Origin: Sipunculus nudus
Taxonomy: Eukaryota; Annelida; Sipuncula; Golfingiida; Sipunculidae
Assembly (NCBI GenBank): GCA_026874595.1
Contig: CM049306.1
Span: 110,808,142 to 110,872,141, forward strand
Length of the DNA: 64,000 nucleotides
Direction: 5' to 3'
Part shown: piece after piece, positions 57,702 to 64,000 of the stretch
How the letters are laid out: every line of letters starts with the position of its first letter
How positions within the stretch are numbered: the stretch's first letter is position 1
Translations under genes and position numbers: made by a program
The notes under the pieces: generated by a model
The model's database searches: none
What the model was told of the DNA's origin: nothing
Seen by the model: the letters and a program-made list of their open reading frames with translations, nothing else

Positions 57702-58404
57702 TTGTATTGATGCAAATCACAAGATAACACCAGTATAATGTATACCTGTGGACTTAATTTAAAATCCCGTTATCCAAAACCATAATGTTGGCCATTTTAA
57801 CATAAGTGTTACCGAGGTGAAATAGATAAATGAAAGAAAATGCTGATGCATTGTGTCATATTTAGAATTTCTTTGTTTCTTTTATTAATCTTACTTAAGC
57901 CTTGTCATAGTTACGTGCATGTCACCATTGTTTTGTGCATGTCACTATGTGCCAGAATGTCACAGTAATAGAGCCTGCAATATAATGGTGGCTTCAATAT
58001 TATAAACAACGTCTGACACAGAATAAATGTCATTGAACCTGTGGTTTTATAATGTTAGAGAAAAATGGTAGATTGTATTTAACCAATGCCTGTGAACGTA
58101 TTCAGCAGAGGTAGAAACCCATCATTATTTTTTATATGATTGCTTGGTGATTTTTAATTGTATTTTAAAAGAATTTAAAGAAGTCCATTTTTAAATACAA
58201 TTGTTTTTTGTTAGTACATATTGACCTAACATTTATGAACCATGTAATATACTTCATTGATCTTGATCTTTTGCCTGAATTCCAATCATCAAGTGCTGTT
58301 TCACTCAACTACAGTACAATACCAGTCGGTGATATCAAACAAAAACAAAAAATATCAGTTGCATATATATTTAGAAATGGAACATACCTTGAATACTCAG
58401 TGTC
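57702..58404. other. Unassigned, no gene seen
   Basis: AT-rich; contains scattered gtgcatgtcac phrases near 57915-57945. Confidence 0.35.
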
Positions 58405-59097
58405 TACCACTACAGTTGAGTGGGTGTGTTCGTGTGTTCCACTACAAGTGAGTGGGTGTCATTGTGTACCATACAGGTGAGTGGGTGTGTTAGTGTGTAC
58501 CACTACAGGTGAGTGTGTGGGTTAGTGTGTACCACTACAGGTGAGTGTGAGTGTGTACCACTACAGGTGAATGTTTTTGTCAGTGTCTACCACTACAGTT
58601 GAATGTGTGTGTCAGTGTGTACCACTACAGGTGAGTGTGTGGGTTAGTGTGTACCACTACAGTTGAATGTGTGTGTCAGTGTGTACCACTACAGGTGAAT
58701 GTTTTTGTCAGTGTCTACCACTACAGTTGAATGTGTGTGTCAGTGTGTATCACTACAGGTGAGTGTGTGGGTTAGTGTGTACCACTACAGGTAAGTGTGT
58801 TAGTGTGTACCACTACAGGTGAATGTGTGTGTCAGTGTGTACCCCTACAGGTGTATGTTTTTGTCAGTGTGTACCACTACAGTAGAATGGGTGTGTCAGT
58901 GTGTACCACTACAGGTGAATTTGCGTGTCAGTGTGTAGCACTACAGGTGAGTGGGTGTGTAAGTGTGTTCCACTACAAGTGAGTGTGTGTTAGTGTGTAC
59001 CACTACAGGTGCGTGTCAGTGTGTACAACTACAGTTGAATGTGTTTGTCAGCGTGTACCACTACAGGTGAATGTGTGTGTCATTGTGTACCACTACA
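58405..59097 (+). repeat. ~32-bp minisatellite rich in CAG|GTGAGT
   Basis: About 20 units of the theme gtgtaccactacaggtgart followed by gtgtgtgtcagt. Most copies carry ctacaggtga(g/a)t, a match to the vertebrate/invertebrate 5' splice consensus; one at 58788 reads caggtaagt. Substitutions and 2-4 base length changes are frequent. Confidence 0.9.
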
Positions 59098-59349
59098 TGT
59101 AACCACCAAGATGTGAGTCAAAGTACAATGTAATCTTCTTAAATCATAACCCAAAAAAAATGACTAAAACCGATTATAGGTTCTCTTAAATCCAGGTATA
59201 TCATGGACCAACACAAGTTAATACAAGTATTTATGGTGAGGCCAAGAAACAGTCAACCCATCATAGGTCACAACAGATGTTTTGTGACAGAAGTCAGCTG
59301 CATTACATGGGAGTTGGCATCATAATGTAAATTCTGCTGTATGGTGTTA
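59098..59349. other. Spacer
   Basis: Nothing recognisable. Confidence 0.3.
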
Positions 59350-60718
59350 AGCTCAGCTGACTGAAAGTCACCTCAGCTATGGCAATCACCCTATGTCCTT
59401 CCGCCTGCCTGTGAACCAGGCACAAATCGTAACTGTTGGTCCTGGAATCTTGCAACTTAAGACAAATCATTACCATTAGACCTAGAATCCTCAAACTTGA
59501 CATACCTATAGTTCCTCAAAAGTTCTCCTTAGAGACCTGAAATTAGGTCTCTGTGAAGCATATTCTTTGCATTACAGTCCATGTCTGGGCACCCCAGAAA
59601 GAATGCAAAATACACAAAATTTGCCATATTTCTCAGAAACGGCTGGATGGGTTGTCATCAAATTTGGTGTGCTTATGGGTTGTGATGAACCTGGGCTAAT
59701 TTGCCTGAACTAAGCCGCCTATAGTATAACTAGAATACGGGTAGTCGACAAGCGACTACGTGTATCCCCCAAAATCAGAGGAGGACGGATAAAGTGAGGC
59801 ATGGATTGAGTGGCAAGGGGATATAGAGTGACATGTGTTACATATTAGAATGGATCTCTGCCACATAAACATGATTGTAGGTGGCGCCACTTGTTATTTG
59901 AATGAGAAAATATCCAATATGTATACACATGCAAAATTTCATGTGGAAAAGTCAAACCACTGCAGAGATATGAGTGATTTTATCCCACAGCAGACAAACA
60001 GATGGAAGCTGTGCAAAAATGGCTGCAGGTGGCGCCACCATTTTTGTGTATGTTATAAAGCTATCCAAGGGCTACATTTGTGTAAAATATTTTTCCTGAA
60101 TGGTCAAACGGTTCCCCAGATATGAGCTTGGATGTCTGCAGCGTTAACGTGAATGTAGGTGGCGCCACCTGTCATAAAATCAAGAAAGCTATCTAGGATA
60201 TATACCCATGCCGAATTTCAGGTGAATTAGTCAAACCACTGCAGAGATATGAGTGATTTTAACCCAAGGCAGATGAACAGATGGACACTGTGCAAACATG
60301 GTTGCAGGTGGCGCCACCTTTTGTTGTGTATGTTATAGAGCTATCCCAGGGCTATATTTGTGTAAAATTTTTTCTCCTGATCAGTCAAACGGTTCCCGAG
60401 ATATATGGGTTTATGTGTGGAAACAGACGCACAAATGGATGCTGGGCAGAGAAGAAAGGTCAGAGCTGAAGGTCACTTGGTTAGGCACCAGTTCACATGT
60501 GACCCGACAATTTTTGTTAATATCGGAAATCCGTCCAGTAGTCTCATAGGAGTTCTCTGGAAACGAACGCGGCAGCGGCAGCGGCGGAACCCGGTCAAAA
60601 ACATAGTATCCGCAAAACTTTGTTTTGGCGGATACAATAATTAATTGTCTGTTTAAGTATATATGGTCATCCTGTCAGTGGGCTGAGCGTCATGACCCCT
60701 GGCCATGGGCCACTTGTT
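59350..60718 (+). mobile_element. HINE family H copy E with inverted family Q inside
   Basis: 5' AGCTCAGcTGACT gaa AGTCAcCTcAGCT (59350-59378), weak GTCY core, 3' CAGTgGGCTGAGC, a disrupted palindrome (TGACCCctggcCATGGGcCA) and CTTGTT. 59728-60636 is a family Q element on the opposite strand with palindromes GGTGGCGCCACC at 59880, 60027, 60160 and 60307. Confidence 0.75.
59728..60636 (-). mobile_element. HINE family Q, inverted copy
   Basis: On the minus strand the 5' end forms GTATCCGCcAAAACaaaGTTTTGCGGATAC and the 3' end GTAGTCGcttgtCGACTAC then CCGTATTCTAGTT. It aligns with 30685-31854 inverted but has fewer body monomers. Confidence 0.75.
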
Positions 60719-60887
60719 GTTAGTGTTGGTAGCTTTTGCCAATGTACCTGTTTTGCGGTGTGTGTTTTTTTTAATGTATTATTTCAGGCTGGAGTGTGTC
60801 GCTGTGTACAGGTAGGAAATGATGTTGGTGCAACTATGTATGTATAGATATGGTTAGTTAGAGGCTGACCCAATTTCTATGTTTTTA

Positions 60888-63800
60888 GCTAAGCTGACTA
60901 TAAGTCATCTGAGCTATAGTCGTGGTCCATTGTCCGTCGTCTGTACGTCTGTCCATCCGTCGTGCAGTCCGTCTGGATGTCCGTCTGGATGTCCGTCCGT
61001 AAGACTGGCACGTTTCGACACAGTTTGACCTACGAATCTGAAATTCGGCATACAGTTAGATGTCCCCAAAATCTCCTACCATGCCAAAAATTGGGTCAAT
61101 ATGACTTCGTTCCTTCGAGATATTAAGGAAAAACCTCAATTTTTTATTAGAAATCTATTTTCCCACTTCAGGACTGCCTAATATCAAAACCACTCATCTG
61201 GTTTTCTTCATTTTTACCATAAATATTCCTCTATATGGTTTCTATGTACATGCCAGAAATTAAGTCAGTATAATTTAAATTAAAAAAGTTATGGGCCCAA
61301 ATATAATGGACTTTGTAAAAATATGAGGAAAGATATTTTGTCACTTAAGACCAAAAGTGTTAAAGGTAGGAATTTTTTTTCAGTAATACTACTTTAAATA
61401 ATCAAAATTGAATTGTATACCAAAAATTAGATCAAAATCTGTTATTTTTTTTTAAATATTGGCAAAAATATAAAATTGGTACCTTAAATTGTGTCCAAGT
61501 TTGACCATGGCACGTTTTTTTCCTGTAACTGCTGTGGATTTAATTTTCAAAGCATGTTTTTGTTACCATTTCAACTGTTCAAACAAAATATTTGAAACCA
61601 GTTGATCAAAAACTGTAGATTTTATTCAAGTTTTAAAGCACCATGTCATATTTTGTTTACACCAAGCTAGTGTTATGCAGTTTACTAGAGCTCAGCTCCC
61701 CAGCTTCAGCTCTAAGTTTCTTAAATTTTGCATACACTTAGATGTACCCCAAATCCTCTACCATACTAAAAGTTTGGTCACTAGGACTGCATTCCTTCGA
61801 GATATTAAAAAAAAACTTCATTTTTCCATTAAAACTCCATTGTTACACTTTAAGATTGCCTAATATCAAAACCACTGATCTGACTTTGATAATATATAAT
61901 ATACATATTTTTCTAAACATTCGCTATGCATATGCCAGAAATGATGTCAGTATCATGTAACTGTTTTAAGTTCTAGGCCCAACCATAATGCACTTTGTAA
62001 AAAATCAAGAAATATATTTACTCTCTCAACATGAAAATTGCTGAAGGTAGACATTTTTTGCCAGGCATATAACATTATTTAATCAAGATTCAATTGTATT
62101 CCCAAAATTAGTTCTGAAGTTTTCAAATTTTATCAGTTATTAGCATAAATATAAAATCAGTACCTTAAATTTTGCCCAACTTAGGCCATGGCATGTTTTT
62201 TCCCTGTAAGCACTGTTGATTTAATTTTCATATCTTGCACTGGTAAGGATTTTAGCTTCTAAATTCTGAAGTTATAAAAGGAATTGGTCAAAAACTAGCT
62301 TTTATGAAAGTTTTTATGAGACCATATCACACCTTGGTTGTACTGAAGCCCCTCTTTTATGTCCCCACATTGACCTTTCAGGCCAATTATGCATGCTTGG
62401 AGCGAGGCACTCAGCAGCCAGCCAGCTCTTGGGTGGCTTCAACTGGATCTAACTGTCCAACCCCCTCCACTAGTATTTGTTTAGGCCATAAACATAACAA
62501 TAAACTTTTTTTTTAATATTTGGTTTATGATAAGAACTTAAAAAAATAAATGGAAAAGGAATTTATAGTTAATGAGTTACAGGGGATTACCTTGCAATGA
62601 CTGATCATTTATGGATCTTCCATGGATGGCCAAAATTGTATTTCAAATAACACCATGCAGTCACCATTGGGTATTTTTCATTTCAACCATAGAAATGAAA
62701 AATAAATAATTAAAATAAATTGTTGTTTACTATTAGGGATTATATGAAGCAAGATAATGATAGACAAGGATGCAGTTGATTATCTTAAATTAATCTAAAT
62801 TTCCAGGTTTTTCCAGGTCTTTAACTTGTTGGTTTATATTTATTACAAAATTAAAATAATAAATAAATATGTCAAAAATTTAAAATATTACTCAGACAAG
62901 TGTTCATTAAAGATTTTAATTTGTTTGACTTATAACTCATGGTTGTATCCGTTGTTACATGAGACTGGCTAAATAATCAAAATTTATATTGCTGGTCCTT
63001 TATTTCAGTTCATAAAATTAAACATTCCCAACTCAAGTTTGCTCCTGGTATGATATATTGGATGTTTTGATCCTTGGATTAATTTTAACACATGTATTAG
63101 TTTTATAGCTGAGAATACTTTTCTTTTTTTCCTGATAATATTAAAAAAATATAAATATTCAAATTTTTCCTGTTAGTGCTGTGGATATAATTTTCACAGC
63201 ATGTACACATTAACATTTCATCTGTTAAAATCTGAAATTTGAAACCAATAGATCAAAAACTGTAGATTTTATTCAAGTTTCCAGGTACCATGTCTTCATT
63301 GTTTGCATCAGATCAGTTAAATGCAGTGTACTGGGCAGTTACATAACACCTTCAGGTCTGACCTACTGCCACTGAGAGTGTCTGGGTCAGGCTGGGTCAG
63401 GCAGTAATTACCAGAGAGCCTCTCTTTCTCTCTCTCTCTGGCAGTCTAGGTCTCTCTTTCTCTCTCTTTCTCTCTCCCTAATTGCCTCCCTTGCTCCCTC
63501 TATCCCTTTCTGTTGACAGGTACTATAAACTAGATACATTAGCTATGAATGTTGATGCAATTTAGAAATGTGAATCAACTGAAATATTCACAATCACATG
63601 TATGTTATACTGTAAATTTATAGTAACAATCGGAAACTTGGATTAAAATTACGTAATGAAAAAAAGGAATAAATGCAAATATTGTTAATTTTTTCTTGGC
63701 TCAGTAGAATGGGGAAAAAAATTATTTGCTTTGTTTCTCCATCTTTCTTTCTGTTTTAAATATTTAATGTTCATGAATAAACTTTTTTTATAAGCACTGT

Positions 63801-64000
63801 TGAATTAAATTTCATATCCTGTATGTATATGCAAGGGTGTTGTAACTCTCACCAACCCCTTCTTCATCCCACTGAGGCTTTGCTCCTTGGCACTGTGACA
63901 AATAGTTCTATGGCTATAGCATAAATTTAATAATTATCTACAGAGAAAATATCTACAGAGAGACAGAGGCATTGTAACTCTGATCATAACACAACACCCC
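60888..64000 (+). mobile_element. HINE family H, long subfamily (D), cut by the window end
   Basis: Starts AGCTaAGCTGACT ataAGTCATCTGAGCT with GTCCGTC/GTCTGGATGTCC units (60930-61000). The monomer at about 61020-61670 is repeated at about 61690-62340 (period ~680), whereas copy C has it once. The rest follows copy C in order, including the CT tract at 63418. The 3' terminus is outside the window. Confidence 0.7.

Overview
The window looks like repeat-dense animal genomic DNA. It is AT-rich, has introns, microsatellites and minisatellites, and no bacterial-style gene packing. Abundant elements with GTCY (GTCT/GTCC) microsatellite cores, mollusc-type LINE 3' ends, and Ty3/Gypsy, Merlin, CACTA and PIF/Harbinger relics suggest a marine invertebrate, most likely a mollusc such as a bivalve or gastropod. 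That assignment is inference; no host gene here identifies the species.

Layout. 1-1.9 kb: decayed Ty3/Gypsy pol with its integrase core deleted, then a purine tract and probable 3' LTR. 1.9-6.6 kb: nested Helentron-like (HINE) repeats. 6.6-8.6 kb: a Merlin (IS1595/ISXO2-like) transposase unit with one nonsense codon. 9.5-15.3 kb: HINE families interleaved with two LINE insertions that both have target-site duplications. 17.4-18.3 kb: a SINE and an unrecognised minus-strand coding remnant. 18.35-21 kb: a second, more decayed Merlin unit and an ~82-bp G/C-run tandem array. 21.2-23.6 kb: minus-strand CACTA/EnSpm transposase pseudogene. 24.4-26.6 kb: two abutting TAA-flanked PIF/Harbinger-type elements. 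28.2-32 kb: an SGNH-like fragment and a large composite HINE. 32-36 kb: two satellite-like arrays. 36.3-37.9 kb: a dispersed 15-bp motif. 38.7-46.5 kb: a spliced, decayed plus-strand gene with two coding minisatellites. 48.2-49.5 kb: a 45/49-bp minisatellite. 49.7-64 kb: further HINE copies, simple repeats, a 99-bp tandem duplication and a 32-bp minisatellite.

No intact host gene can be supported. Coding signals are mobile-element proteins, nearly all with stops or frameshifts, plus one multi-exon locus whose splice phases are mostly consistent but which carries in-frame stops. The strongest unexplained signals are: (1) at least five sequence-distinct HINE-like families sharing one architecture (5' hairpin, GTCY run, 3' hairpin ending CTWGTT) and often the palindrome GGTGGCGCCACC; (2) a conserved leader before both Merlin transposases made of a short box and an antisense tRNA-like sequence; (3) a 15-bp motif, TGTCCCACCCGTAAC, scattered nine times over 1.65 kb.
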